DNA from: MFZZ01 sp964610165
GTDB lineage: Bacteria; Patescibacteriota; Microgenomatia; UBA1406; GWC2-37-13
Length of the DNA stretch: 42,077 bases
NCBI GenBank assembly: GCA_964610165.1
Contig: CAZSUZ010000011.1
Span: 1-42,077 of the forward strand
Reading direction: 5' to 3'
Under the pieces are notes generated by a model that saw only the letters and a program-made list of their open reading frames with translations, ran no database searches and was not told where the DNA came from. Shown piece by piece: positions 32,760 to 40,644 of this stretch (its first letter is position 1; each line of letters begins with the position of its first letter). A program made the translations under genes and the position numbers.

Positions 32760-33266
32760 TTATTGTTTTCCTCCACCTGGCTTCATTTCTGGCGGTAGTA
32801 ATGCAGATGCTTTTTCTCTAATTTTTCCCATAATACTTTTTTTCTTTTTTCCTTGTGGGACTGCGCTTTCAGCATTACGTGCTAGTCGTTCTTCTTCTTG
32901 TTGTTTAATACGTTGTTGTTCTTCAAGTGCTTCTTGTTGTTTTTTTTCTTCCTCTTCTTTTTTACGTTTAAGGTAATACTCTTCTTCTTCTTGCTTATAT
33001 TTTCTAAAAAATTGTAAATCAGTTTGTTGTTTTGCTTGTTCAGGACTTATGGATTTTTGAATATGTTCAATAGATTGTTTATCTTGACCAGCATAAGAAG
33101 AATGTAATTGATCAAAATTAATTTTTGTTGCATTATTACCAACTTGGGGAATTTCTTTAAAAATTGGTGCAGAAGTTATTGTTTGTTCGGGAGTTTTTGA
33201 AGAAGAACTATCCTTTAATGTTTCAAAAGGATTAATAATTGGTTTTTTTGGTTGCGGTTTTTGCAT
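32760..33266 (-). CDS. Hypothetical Glu/Lys/Gln-rich coiled-coil protein
   Basis: This 168-residue protein is of unknown function. Its N-terminus is disordered and Pro-rich (MQKPQPKKPIINPFETLKD). A long, highly charged helix (about residues 85-130: QEEEEYYLKRKKEEEEKKQQ and EEQQRIKQQEEERLARN) is a likely coiled coil. The C-terminus is basic and Gly/Pro-rich. Only 2 bp separate its start from the MIP18-family gene upstream, so they form an operon. Low complexity makes homology inference unreliable. Confidence 0.75.
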   Translation of the reverse strand: MQKPQPKKPIINPFETLKDSSSSKTPEQTITSAPIFKEIPQVGNNATKINFDQLHSSYAGQDKQSIEHIQKSISPEQAKQQTDLQFFRKYKQEEEEYYLKRKKEEEEKKQQEALEEQQRIKQQEEERLARNAESAVPQGKKKKSIMGKIREKASALLPPEMKPGGGKQ

Positions 33267-33268
33267 AT

Positions 33269-33571
33269 TTAAATTCCTAACATGGCTTTTGCCCGTTCAG
33301 TCATACGATCCATTGACCATGGCGGATCAAAAGTAAGTTGAATTTCAATATTTTCTGGTGATATACCAATTTTCTCTAATTTAGCTTCTATTTCTTCTTG
33401 AATAGTATCAAATAATGGACATCCGAGTGTTGTTAAAGTCATAAGAATATGAACTTTTTTATCTGTTACAGTAACTTCATAGACAAGGCCCAAATCCATA
33501 ATTGACATGTAGAGTTCTGGATCCATTACATCGTACAGTTTTTCTTCGACCTGTTGTTTTGTATATGACAT
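33269..33571 (-). CDS. MIP18/DUF59-family iron-sulfur assembly factor
   Basis: The 100-residue protein has the MIP18 (PaaD/SufT-like) pattern: an N-terminal helix with DPELYMSIMDLGLVYEV, strands HILMTLTTLGCP with the conserved Cys (about residue 51), and the end QLTFDPPWSMDRMTERAKAML. The family assists Fe-S cluster maturation or transfer. No suf or isc genes are visible nearby. It is the first gene of a two-gene operon with the coiled-coil protein. Confidence 0.9.
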   Translation of the reverse strand: MSYTKQQVEEKLYDVMDPELYMSIMDLGLVYEVTVTDKKVHILMTLTTLGCPLFDTIQEEIEAKLEKIGISPENIEIQLTFDPPWSMDRMTERAKAMLGI

Positions 33572-33616
33572 AAATATTCTTACTCAATGTTAATTCTTTT
33601 AAAGTATACCAAATGA

Positions 33617-33732
33617 TATAATTATAGAAAGTGGTTAGCTTGTATTTAGAATATATTTGGTTTTAACCGAATGAATTCTGAAGTAACAAGCGAGATTGAC
33701 CGCTTGTATTATTAATTATTTATTCTATTTTT
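33617..33732 (+). promoter_or_regulatory. Promoter and structured leader of the RNase J gene
   Basis: An extended -10 (TGA then TATAAT, hexamer 33617-33622) starts a leader of about 105 nt, unusual here because most genes look leaderless. The leader has a 7-bp hairpin (TTTGGTT/AACCGAA, loop TT, 33656-33671) and a second one (ACAAGCG/CGCTTGT, 33686-33707). A 14-codon frame (33671-33715, MNSEVTSEIDRLYY) spans the second hairpin. Autoregulation by the nuclease would be one explanation; this is inference. Confidence 0.5.
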
Positions 33733-35409
33733 ATGGAAGATTTTAAAGTACGTTTTGTGCCTCTTGGCGGTGTCGTCGGAGTAACAAAAAATATGTATTT
33801 GTATGAGCTCTACAAAGGAGAAGAGTTACAAGATATTATTATTGTCGATTGTGGTATGGGTTTCCCAGACGCAAAAGAATTTGGTGTGGATCTTATTATT
33901 CCAGATATTTCTTATTTGGAAGATAAAGTTGATAAAATTCGTGCAATTTTATTAACGCATGCACACGAAGATCATATTGGTGCACTCCCCTTTCATTATG
34001 CTAAGTTGGGTAAACCACCTATTTATGGTAGTAAATTAACAAAACTATTTGTTACTAATAAATTTAAAGAATATAACGAGAATATTCAGTTTAGTGAAAT
34101 TGAATATAAAAAATGGTATGAAATTGGCGGTTTTCAGGTTCGATTTATTCATGTTACCCATTCAATTCCAGATCCAACACATATTGTTATTAAAACACCA
34201 GTTGGCACACTCTACCACGGTCCAGATTTTAAATTAGATCTTACACCACCTTATGGTGATGCACCAGATTTTTATGAAATTACAAAAGCTGGTAACGATG
34301 GTATTTTATGTTTACTTTCTGATGCTTTAGGTTCTGAACGAGAAGGTTTAACACTTTCTGAATCTATTGTAGGACAAACATTTGAAGATGAAATGCGAAA
34401 AACAAAAGGTAAATTTATAATGACAACCTTTTCTTCAAACATTTCTAGAATTCGACAATGTGTAGAAGCAGCAATTAAATTTAATCGTAAAATTATTTTC
34501 TTAGGACGTTCTATGAAGCAGAATACAGAAGCTGCAGCAGATATTGGTTACTTACCAATTCCTTTTACATTAATTGGAAAAGAAGAAGAAATAAAAAAAC
34601 TTCCTCAAAATAAAGTGTGTATTATTGCAGCTGGTTCTCAAGGTCAGTATGAATCTGCACTATCTAAAATTGCCAGAAAACAAAATCGTAATATTAAAAT
34701 TGCACAAGGAGATAAAGTTGTATTCTCTTCTGATCCTATTCCTGGAAATGAAAATGAAGTCTATTCTCTTATTGAAGAACTTACATTACAAGGTGCAGAT
34801 GTTGTGTATTCAGATGTTCAGGATCAATTGCATGCATCTGGTCACGGAAGTCAGGAAGATATTAAATTTATGGCTAGATTTACCAATCCAAAATATTTTA
34901 TTCCTATTGGTGGAACTGTCAGACATCAACGATACTACCAAAAATTAATGGTAGATTTAGGTTTCAAGAAAGAGCGTGTCTTTATGCTTATGGAAGGTGA
35001 AACAGTTTGGTTTACCAAACAAGAAGTTATGCAAGGTGAAGAAATTGAAACAAAGAGTATTTATGTAGATGCGTATGGTGTTGGTGATGTTGGTAATGTT
35101 GTAATTCGTGACAGACAATCACTTTCTACTGAAGGAATGGTTGTGTGTGTATTAATTCTTGATAAGTTTGGTAATCTTACCACACGCCCACGCTTTTTCT
35201 CTCGAGGATTTGTATTTGAAAAGAAAGAAGATACGTTATTTGATGAATCAACAAAGTTAGTAGAAAAAAGTATGAAGCCAAATAAAAAAGAAAATACTGT
35301 TATAGATATGACAGATTTAAAGAAACGTATTGGCCGCAACTTGGAAGATTTCTTTTTTCAAGAAAGAGGGCGACGCCCACTTGTACTTGTTGATGTGATT
35401 CAGATATAA
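33733..35409 (+). CDS. rnj: Ribonuclease J
   Basis: RNase J is a 5'-3' exonuclease and endonuclease central to mRNA turnover and rRNA maturation in bacteria without RNase E. The 558-residue protein has the metallo-beta-lactamase motif LLTHAHEDHIGALPF (His76, His78, Asp80, His81), HSIPDPTHIVIKTPVG, the beta-CASP domain with IFLGRSMKQNTEAA and QLHASGHGSQEDIKFM, and a C-terminal domain of about 100 residues. The length is typical. recR follows 10 nt downstream, so the two are probably co-transcribed. Confidence 0.95.
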   Translation: MEDFKVRFVPLGGVVGVTKNMYLYELYKGEELQDIIIVDCGMGFPDAKEFGVDLIIPDISYLEDKVDKIRAILLTHAHEDHIGALPFHYAKLGKPPIYGSKLTKLFVTNKFKEYNENIQFSEIEYKKWYEIGGFQVRFIHVTHSIPDPTHIVIKTPVGTLYHGPDFKLDLTPPYGDAPDFYEITKAGNDGILCLLSDALGSEREGLTLSESIVGQTFEDEMRKTKGKFIMTTFSSNISRIRQCVEAAIKFNRKIIFLGRSMKQNTEAAADIGYLPIPFTLIGKEEEIKKLPQNKVCIIAAGSQGQYESALSKIARKQNRNIKIAQGDKVVFSSDPIPGNENEVYSLIEELTLQGADVVYSDVQDQLHASGHGSQEDIKFMARFTNPKYFIPIGGTVRHQRYYQKLMVDLGFKKERVFMLMEGETVWFTKQEVMQGEEIETKSIYVDAYGVGDVGNVVIRDRQSLSTEGMVVCVLILDKFGNLTTRPRFFSRGFVFEKKEDTLFDESTKLVEKSMKPNKKENTVIDMTDLKKRIGRNLEDFFFQERGRRPLVLVDVIQI

Positions 35410-35419
35410 TCAACTTTCT

Positions 35420-36055
35420 ATGGCAAATTTACCGAGTAGTTTAAAACAGGTCTCCCTTTTTTTGGAACGATTACCAGGAATTGGTGAAAAAAGTGCAAAC
35501 AGACTTGCATTCTATCTCCTTCGTTTGCCAGAACAAGATTTAAAAGATTTTGCAAATAATATTTCTCAGTTAAAAGCAAAAACAAAACGGTGTGTAAATT
35601 GTATGAATTTAACAGAAGAAGATGAATGTGGTGTCTGTCGAGATGCTATGCGAGATAAAAGTAAAATTACGGTTGTTGAAGATGTGTTAGATTTAGTTTC
35701 TTTTGAAACAGGAAACATTTATGATGGTGTGTATCATGTTCTCCATGGAAGAATTGATCCGCTTAACCATATTGGGCCAGATGATATTTTTATTGATAGA
35801 TTAATTGCTCGTGTAAAACCACAGGATGAATCTATAACACCAATTAAAGAAGTTATTTTAGCAATGAATCCCGATATGGAAGGTGAAGCAACTGCCATGT
35901 ACATTCGTAATAAACTGCAAGAAATTAAACAAGAATATAATATGGATTTTGTAATTACTCGTTTAGGATACGGATTACCTATGGGTGGAAATTTGGAATA
36001 TGCAGATTATATGACTCTTCGTAAGGCTATAGAGAATAGAAATAAGTTTGAGTAG
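35420..36055 (+). CDS. recR: Recombination mediator RecR
   Basis: RecR forms the ring that, with RecO or RecF, loads RecA on gapped DNA. The 211-residue protein has the N-terminal helix-hairpin-helix (LERLPGIGEKSANRLAFYLL), a four-Cys zinc finger (Cys58, Cys61, Cys70, Cys73), and a Toprim domain (ITVVEDVLDLVSFE, MNPDMEGEATAMYI, TRLGYGLPMGGNLEYAD). It is usually linked to dnaX-ybaB; here those genes lie 3.5 kb away on the other strand. Its TAG directly abuts the stop of the convergent gene. Confidence 0.96.
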   Translation: MANLPSSLKQVSLFLERLPGIGEKSANRLAFYLLRLPEQDLKDFANNISQLKAKTKRCVNCMNLTEEDECGVCRDAMRDKSKITVVEDVLDLVSFETGNIYDGVYHVLHGRIDPLNHIGPDDIFIDRLIARVKPQDESITPIKEVILAMNPDMEGEATAMYIRNKLQEIKQEYNMDFVITRLGYGLPMGGNLEYADYMTLRKAIENRNKFE

Positions 36056-36748
36056 TTAATAATAAGCCTCCCATAGTTTACACAATCTCTCCGCAGATTT
36101 TTTCTTATCATCTTCGTTAATATAATCATTATTTATGAATTTTTGAATTATATTTAAATCACAGATTCTAAGATGAAGTGGATAGTTTTTAATAGGGGCA
36201 AAATATGTAATAAACCCGTTATTATTAAGTTGATCAACAGTAGTTACATGTAACGCATCAGATCGATCTGTTTCTTTTTTTGCAATCGTTTGATAAAAAA
36301 AATCAATAGCTCCTTTTCGATCATTACTTTTCGGTTGTGTTCTAGTTACACCAGTGAAATCGATATGTGCCGATTTACCTGGGAATCCTAGTTCACCTAT
36401 ATATCCAAAATCACTCCCTTTAAGTAGCATGGCATTAGGAATCAAACTTCTATTAGCCATAAATATAAGTTCTAAACCAAGTCTGTCAGCTTCGCTTGGG
36501 GAAATTGGTTGATAAGGTGTTAAATATGGATATGTTTCTAAGGTACGCAATCTATATGCAGGAAACTGTACAGCCCAAGGTTCATTTTTTAATAGATATG
36601 GTTCACCTGAGCAGATTTTACCGATATTTCTTTCATTTACTCCATGAACAATTTGATATCCATCATTAGGCAAATCTACATAAAAAACAGATTGCAATAT
36701 AGGCGGGACTTCTTCAATTGATTGAAAATTATTATAAGGTCGTTCCAT
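36056..36748 (-). CDS. Hypothetical protein (230 aa)
   Basis: I do not recognise the family. The protein is soluble with mixed alpha/beta character, rich in aromatic residues and Pro (YRLRTLETYPYLTPYQPISP), and has no signal peptide or known motif. Segments such as LLKGSDFGYIGELGFPGKSA and VTTVDQLNNNGFITYFAPI may be core strands. Two overlapping -10-like boxes precede the ATG. It is divergent from the attenuator-controlled gene and abuts recR tail-to-tail with no spacer. Confidence 0.75.
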   Translation of the reverse strand: MERPYNNFQSIEEVPPILQSVFYVDLPNDGYQIVHGVNERNIGKICSGEPYLLKNEPWAVQFPAYRLRTLETYPYLTPYQPISPSEADRLGLELIFMANRSLIPNAMLLKGSDFGYIGELGFPGKSAHIDFTGVTRTQPKSNDRKGAIDFFYQTIAKKETDRSDALHVTTVDQLNNNGFITYFAPIKNYPLHLRICDLNIIQKFINNDYINEDDKKKSAERLCKLWEAYY

Positions 36749-36797
36749 ATTTATTATAGGATATTATAAGACTTTTTTTAAAAATATCAATAAACAA

Positions 36798-36826
36798 TTG
36801 ACAAACTTTTTTTGATTACATACAAT
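36798..36826 (+). promoter_or_regulatory. Strong promoter of the attenuator leader
   Basis: Perfect TTGACA (36798-36803), a 17-bp spacer and TACAAT (36821-36826). The transcription start is expected near 36833, 7 nt before the leader ATG. Confidence 0.85.
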
Positions 36827-36839
36827 ACGTATTATCGTT

Positions 36840-36914
36840 ATGAACATTTTTTTTACTAATACTATTGCCCGCCACCTACAACCTGTCGCCGATGGGTGGG
36901 TTAATGTAAAGTAA
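36840..36914 (+). CDS. Putative 24-codon leader peptide
   Basis: The frame begins ATG at 36840, about 7 nt after the predicted transcription start, and ends TAA at 36912. The peptide starts MNIFFTNTIARHLQP and ends DGWVNVK; it uses 16 of the 20 amino acids (no Ser, Glu, Tyr, Cys), with R-H-L-Q-P in a row at codons 11-15. It spans arms 1 and 2 of the attenuator, so a ribosome stalled on it would change the fold. There is no Shine-Dalgarno, in keeping with the leaderless habit of the genome. Translation is inferred from layout, not shown. Confidence 0.6.
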   Translation: MNIFFTNTIARHLQPVADGWVNVK

Positions 36915-36964
36915 AAATATTACTTTTACAAATATACCCGCCCGAATATAGGGCGGTTTTTTTT
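36867..36964 (+). terminator. Four-arm transcription attenuator ending in a U8 terminator
   Basis: Arm 1 is GCCCGCCACC (36867-36876), arm 2 GGGTGGGT (36894-36901), arm 3 ACCCGCCC (36936-36943) and arm 4 GGGCGG (36951-36956), followed by eight T. Arms 3 and 4 form the terminator (CCGCCC/GGGCGG, loop GAATATA). Arms 2 and 3 can instead form an 8-bp helix with one wobble, enclosing a bulged 9-bp hairpin (36906-36929). Arms 1 and 2 form a 7-bp helix. Arms 1 and 3 share CCCGCC. These mutually exclusive pairings are the hallmark of attenuation. Confidence 0.75.
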
Positions 36965-36974
36965 ATTTAAAAAA

Positions 36975-38339
36975 ATGGAAAGAAGAACAAATATTGAGCA
37001 TCATCCAATTCCGACAGATTCATTGTCTTTACAAGACATGCATAGAGCACAGCATACGCTGCTCAGCTATGCAGGTCGTGAAGGTGCAGAATTATATTTG
37101 TATGGTGATGCAATGAAAAATGGTACTAATTTACCAGATTTTTTATCCCCAGCTACCCAAGATGATATTGATTTTTTAAGTCTTCAAGTAGACACAAATA
37201 TATTTAGAACAATCTCAAGTGAATATAATGTAGATTTTTCACATGCAAAAGATTTATTAGAACAATCAATGAGTGGATCTAATAAGATGATGCAAGATAT
37301 TGTAAAGACTGCCCTTTCTGAAGATTATTTAAAAACATTTGCTTTACGCAATGAAATATTAACTTATCCTAATAGTCCAGCAGATCGATTATGGAGATTG
37401 GCATACGATTATCGTGATCAAGGAGAACGATTTCAAATGTTAGCTCAATTGCTTACAACTGAAACATTTTTAAATTTTTATGGAAGATATCCTAAACGCG
37501 AAGTTAAAACTGAACTATACGAATTCGAAAAATTTCTTAATAAATATGTATTTGGTTCAGGTGAAGAATCAACTGAATTATTTGAATGTACAACTTGGCA
37601 TAATAATGATACAAATGAATATGGTGGTTTAGCTGAACTAGGAATGCAAATGGAAGGATATCATGCAAAAAAACATCAATTAATTACCAGAACACTTCAA
37701 AACGGAGGTTCAGGTATTAGAGTTCATACAAATCCTCGAACAAAAAGTTATATTACTGCGGCCGAAAAAGCTTGGGGAAAAGCACTTAAATTTAATGGTT
37801 TAGTACGACCAACAATTGATGTGAATGATTTAGCAGGCCTACGAATTACAGCCATGGGAGGACAAAAAGAAAGAGATTATGTATACAATATGGTATATAG
37901 TCGATTAAATGAATTTGGTAATGGGTATATAGAAGAAACAGAAGAAGATGAAAAGATAGATGGTAGAACAAATTGTAATGGTATTGATTGGAGACGTTTA
38001 AAGATTAAACTATACGATGTACCATTTCAAATTGAAGTAATTGTTGATGATTTACCAGTTTATTTAAATTCTGAAAATTATATCGGTCTCGAAAAACATC
38101 CAAGAAAACCACCTGCTCATAAGGAATTTGAAAGAGAAAGAGCTGAAAGCTTATTTAGACATTTTTTTAGACCAGATCATTATGAAGCTGTTTATAAAAG
38201 AAATAATATTGAAGGTGCAATTGCAAAACGCAAACAAGAAGTGCAAAACGAATTGTTGAATCATAATAAAATTTCTGACGATGAAATACTTAAAAATGGG
38301 ATTATGATTACGCCACTTAATGATTCAGATACAGTGTAA
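36975..38339 (+). CDS. Divergent RelA/SpoT-like nucleotidyltransferase-domain protein
   Basis: The 454-residue protein has a helical N-terminal half of about 235 residues that I cannot name. Its C-terminal half follows the RelA/SpoT synthetase pattern: an Arg-x-Lys-Ser helix (NPRTKSYITAAEKAWGKAL), the Asp strand IDVNDLAGLRITAMGG, then NCNGIDWRRLKIKL where the family has the NGYxSLH loop, and PFQIEVIVDDLPV where it has the EIQIRT strand. The tail EFERERAESLFRHFFRPDHY recalls the last helix. The guanine-stacking Tyr of NGY is replaced (NGI), so (p)ppGpp synthesis is uncertain. ATG 36975 lies 10 nt after the attenuator's U-tract. Assignment is by motif order only. Confidence 0.5.
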   Translation: MERRTNIEHHPIPTDSLSLQDMHRAQHTLLSYAGREGAELYLYGDAMKNGTNLPDFLSPATQDDIDFLSLQVDTNIFRTISSEYNVDFSHAKDLLEQSMSGSNKMMQDIVKTALSEDYLKTFALRNEILTYPNSPADRLWRLAYDYRDQGERFQMLAQLLTTETFLNFYGRYPKREVKTELYEFEKFLNKYVFGSGEESTELFECTTWHNNDTNEYGGLAELGMQMEGYHAKKHQLITRTLQNGGSGIRVHTNPRTKSYITAAEKAWGKALKFNGLVRPTIDVNDLAGLRITAMGGQKERDYVYNMVYSRLNEFGNGYIEETEEDEKIDGRTNCNGIDWRRLKIKLYDVPFQIEVIVDDLPVYLNSENYIGLEKHPRKPPAHKEFERERAESLFRHFFRPDHYEAVYKRNNIEGAIAKRKQEVQNELLNHNKISDDEILKNGIMITPLNDSDTV

Positions 38340-39299
38340 TTACTGAGTAACTGAAATTGGGATCTCTTTCATTTCTTCTGCAATAAGTTTTGCAATAGAA
38401 ACTGTTTTCATTTTTTCAAACTTATATTCTTCTTTAAGAGCAATAGAGTTTGTTGTAAAAAAAGCTTCTAAAATTGAATTCTGGATTTTTGTAGAAGTAT
38501 CTGGTGCAAAATCTCGGTGAACAATTGCAGCGATTACTCCTGTTGCTCCACTTTCCATACAAAATTCTGCAGCATGAATAAGAGTATCACCAGAAGTCGC
38601 AACATCATCAACGATAATTGCAATTTTGCCTTTTACATCGCCATATAAATCTAAAGCCTTACTTTTATGCATATTAGTAAGATCTCTTCTCTTTTCTGTA
38701 ACGGCAAGTTGGAACGCATTATTTCCAAATAAAGATTCACCAAATTTACGTGCTCTTTCTATACCACCTTGATCTGGTGAAACAATAGCAACTTTTTCTG
38801 GAATAATTTCTGTACCTTTATTTTGTAGGTATGTTTTTATTTCTGCTGCAAGTAATGGTAATGCAGATAAATTTTTGAATGGAATACTAAAAACGCCTTC
38901 AGTTGCTTCATCATGCAAATTAATAGTATAAATTTTATGAAAACCAATAGCTTCCATAAAACGAATGACTACATTGGATGAAACACATTCTCCAGGTCTA
39001 TGTTGAATATCTTGTCGTGCATATCCAAAATATGGGACAACACCAATAACCCGTCTTGCTTCTTCTCGACGAAGTGCATCGCACATTAAATACAATTCCA
39101 TAAGATTTGTATCTGTAGGGTTTGCTGTCGATTGAATAACAACACATGTATCATGTTTGACATCTTCCTCTATGCGTACACGAACTTCTGAGTTTTTGAA
39201 ACGAATCACTTCTACTTTAGCAAGTGAAGCATTAGTAGCTTGTGCTACTTCTTCTGATAATTGTGGGTTAGAAGTACCAGAGAATAGTTTTAGTGACAT
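38340..39299 (-). CDS. prs: Ribose-phosphate pyrophosphokinase
   Basis: Prs makes PRPP from ribose 5-phosphate and ATP for nucleotide synthesis. The 319-residue protein starts MSLKLFSGTSNPQLSEEVAQ and has RFKNSEVRVRIEEDV, the conserved STANPTDTNLMELYLMCDAL, GVVPYFGYARQD, SPDQGGIERARKFGE, and the PRPP loop IVDDVATSGDTLIHA. I prefer ATG 39299, 1 nt after the ybaB stop, over a TTG four codons upstream. Unusually, the flexible-loop and Mg-site histidines are offset from the textbook ones but present (RHRP-like 'IQHRPGE'). Confidence 0.94.
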   Translation of the reverse strand: MSLKLFSGTSNPQLSEEVAQATNASLAKVEVIRFKNSEVRVRIEEDVKHDTCVVIQSTANPTDTNLMELYLMCDALRREEARRVIGVVPYFGYARQDIQHRPGECVSSNVVIRFMEAIGFHKIYTINLHDEATEGVFSIPFKNLSALPLLAAEIKTYLQNKGTEIIPEKVAIVSPDQGGIERARKFGESLFGNNAFQLAVTEKRRDLTNMHKSKALDLYGDVKGKIAIIVDDVATSGDTLIHAAEFCMESGATGVIAAIVHRDFAPDTSTKIQNSILEAFFTTNSIALKEEYKFEKMKTVSIAKLIAEEMKEIPISVTQ

Positions 39300-39300
39300 G

Positions 39301-39555
39301 TTATTTTGCAATTTCCATTAATTTACGAGCAGCAATTTCCTGTGTTTTTTTGATTGCTTCATTTATTGCTTCAACAACTCTATTTTCTAAAACACCATCA
39401 ATTTCTATTTCAGAAATTTTTTGATCTCCACGCATAACTACGCGAACACCGTTTTTTTCTACTGTAATTTCTTCTTTCTGAAGAGCTGATTGCATCTCCT
39501 TTGCTTGTTGTTGTAATTTTTGAATATTACCGAATGCACTTAGTGGGTTAAACAT
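39301..39555 (-). CDS. ybaB: YbaB/EbfC nucleoid-associated protein
   Basis: This 84-residue dimeric DNA-binding protein has the family pattern MFNPLSAFGNIQKLQQQAKEM, a central antiparallel sheet (KNGVRVVMRGDQKISEIEID) and a C-terminal helix (VVEAINEAIKKTQEIAARKL). It is a little shorter than the usual 100-110 residues. It lies 36 nt downstream of dnaX, its usual partner, and 1 nt before prs. Confidence 0.93.
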   Translation of the reverse strand: MFNPLSAFGNIQKLQQQAKEMQSALQKEEITVEKNGVRVVMRGDQKISEIEIDGVLENRVVEAINEAIKKTQEIAARKLMEIAK

Positions 39556-39591
39556 ATCTTTTTAATAAATTAGTAATAAAATGTTACGATT

Positions 39592-40638
39592 TTAATTTTT
39601 CTGCTTTCTAAGATTATAAAACTCCACAACAGCAATCTCAAGTGGTAGTGAATCTATAGGTGAAATTTTAAGATTTATATATGCTTCGTGAAGCAATTTT
39701 AGAAGAACAGTAATTTCTTGTAAACTATAACCTAAATCTTTTTGATCGGAAGGAACATTACTTTTGAGTAATAATTGTTTTTTTAATGTTTGTAGCATAT
39801 CTTCAATAGCACGTTTTATATTTCCACCGTTTTCTGAAAATTCTTCGATCCATTGTAACGATTCTGTCAAAGAGTTTGATTGAATAATAGCAAGTAATTG
39901 TTGTTTAGCGCGAATACCTAAATAAGACTCAGCATCAGCTATTGTTAATTTATCTTGCACTACCAGCTCTTCCATAAGTTTAGCTGCGTCTCTGAATGAA
40001 TTATCACTATATGTGGCGATAAGAGTTTTAAGTTCATCAGTAATTGGTACATTTTCATCCTTAGCTATACGATTAAGCATATGTTCAATATCTTTTTGAT
40101 TTGCTTGACCAAAAGGAATACGAACACAACGAGAAATAATTGTGGTAGGTACTTTTTCTTCATTTGTTGTTGCAAGAATAAAAATAACAGTTTTTGGTGG
40201 CTCCTCTAATGTTTTAAGAAGTGCATTAAATGCATCTGGCGTAATCATGTGTGCTTCATCGATAATATAAATTCTGTATCTTCCAGTCATTGGAGCGAAT
40301 GCGGATTCTTTAATTATTTTTCTTATTTCATCGATACCACGATTTGAAGCTGCATCTTGTTCAACAACATCTGGGGAAGAACCAGCATCAATACTTATAC
40401 AGTTTGAGCAAGTGTTACATGGTTCAAAGGAAGTTCCTTTTTTTGCAAAAGTGTTTTCTAAACAATTTAGCGCTTTTGCAACAATACGAGCAGTTGAAGT
40501 CTTGCCCATTCCTTTTGAACCAACAAAAAGCATTGCATGTGGAATGTCTTTCGAAGTTAAAATATGTTCCATTTTATTTCTGACATTGGTATTATCAAGT
40601 TCAGAAATAGTTTTAGGTCGGTGTGTTAAATAGTACAT
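39592..40638 (-). CDS. dnaX: DNA polymerase III gamma/tau subunit, short form
   Basis: DnaX is the clamp-loader ATPase. The 348-residue protein starts MYYLTHRPKTISELDN and has the P-loop GSKGMGKTST (40-49), a four-Cys zinc module (CLENTF... CNTCSNC), the Walker B region YIIDEAHMITPDAFNALLKTLEEPP, sensor 1 (ATTNEEKVPTTIISRC) and a collar-like helical end. It stops after the gamma-like part, so the tau extension that binds the polymerase and DnaB is absent. The start is ATG 40638, 6 nt after the ybeY stop; the TTG just before it is less likely. Confidence 0.93.
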   Translation of the reverse strand: MYYLTHRPKTISELDNTNVRNKMEHILTSKDIPHAMLFVGSKGMGKTSTARIVAKALNCLENTFAKKGTSFEPCNTCSNCISIDAGSSPDVVEQDAASNRGIDEIRKIIKESAFAPMTGRYRIYIIDEAHMITPDAFNALLKTLEEPPKTVIFILATTNEEKVPTTIISRCVRIPFGQANQKDIEHMLNRIAKDENVPITDELKTLIATYSDNSFRDAAKLMEELVVQDKLTIADAESYLGIRAKQQLLAIIQSNSLTESLQWIEEFSENGGNIKRAIEDMLQTLKKQLLLKSNVPSDQKDLGYSLQEITVLLKLLHEAYINLKISPIDSLPLEIAVVEFYNLRKQKN

Positions 40639-40644
40639 CAAAAA

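Noticed and set aside
36833..36964. Fluoride, ykkC/ppGpp or c-di-GMP riboswitch in the leader
   Set aside because: None of the conserved cores I know could be fitted; the leader frame plus three exclusive helices explain the sequence better.
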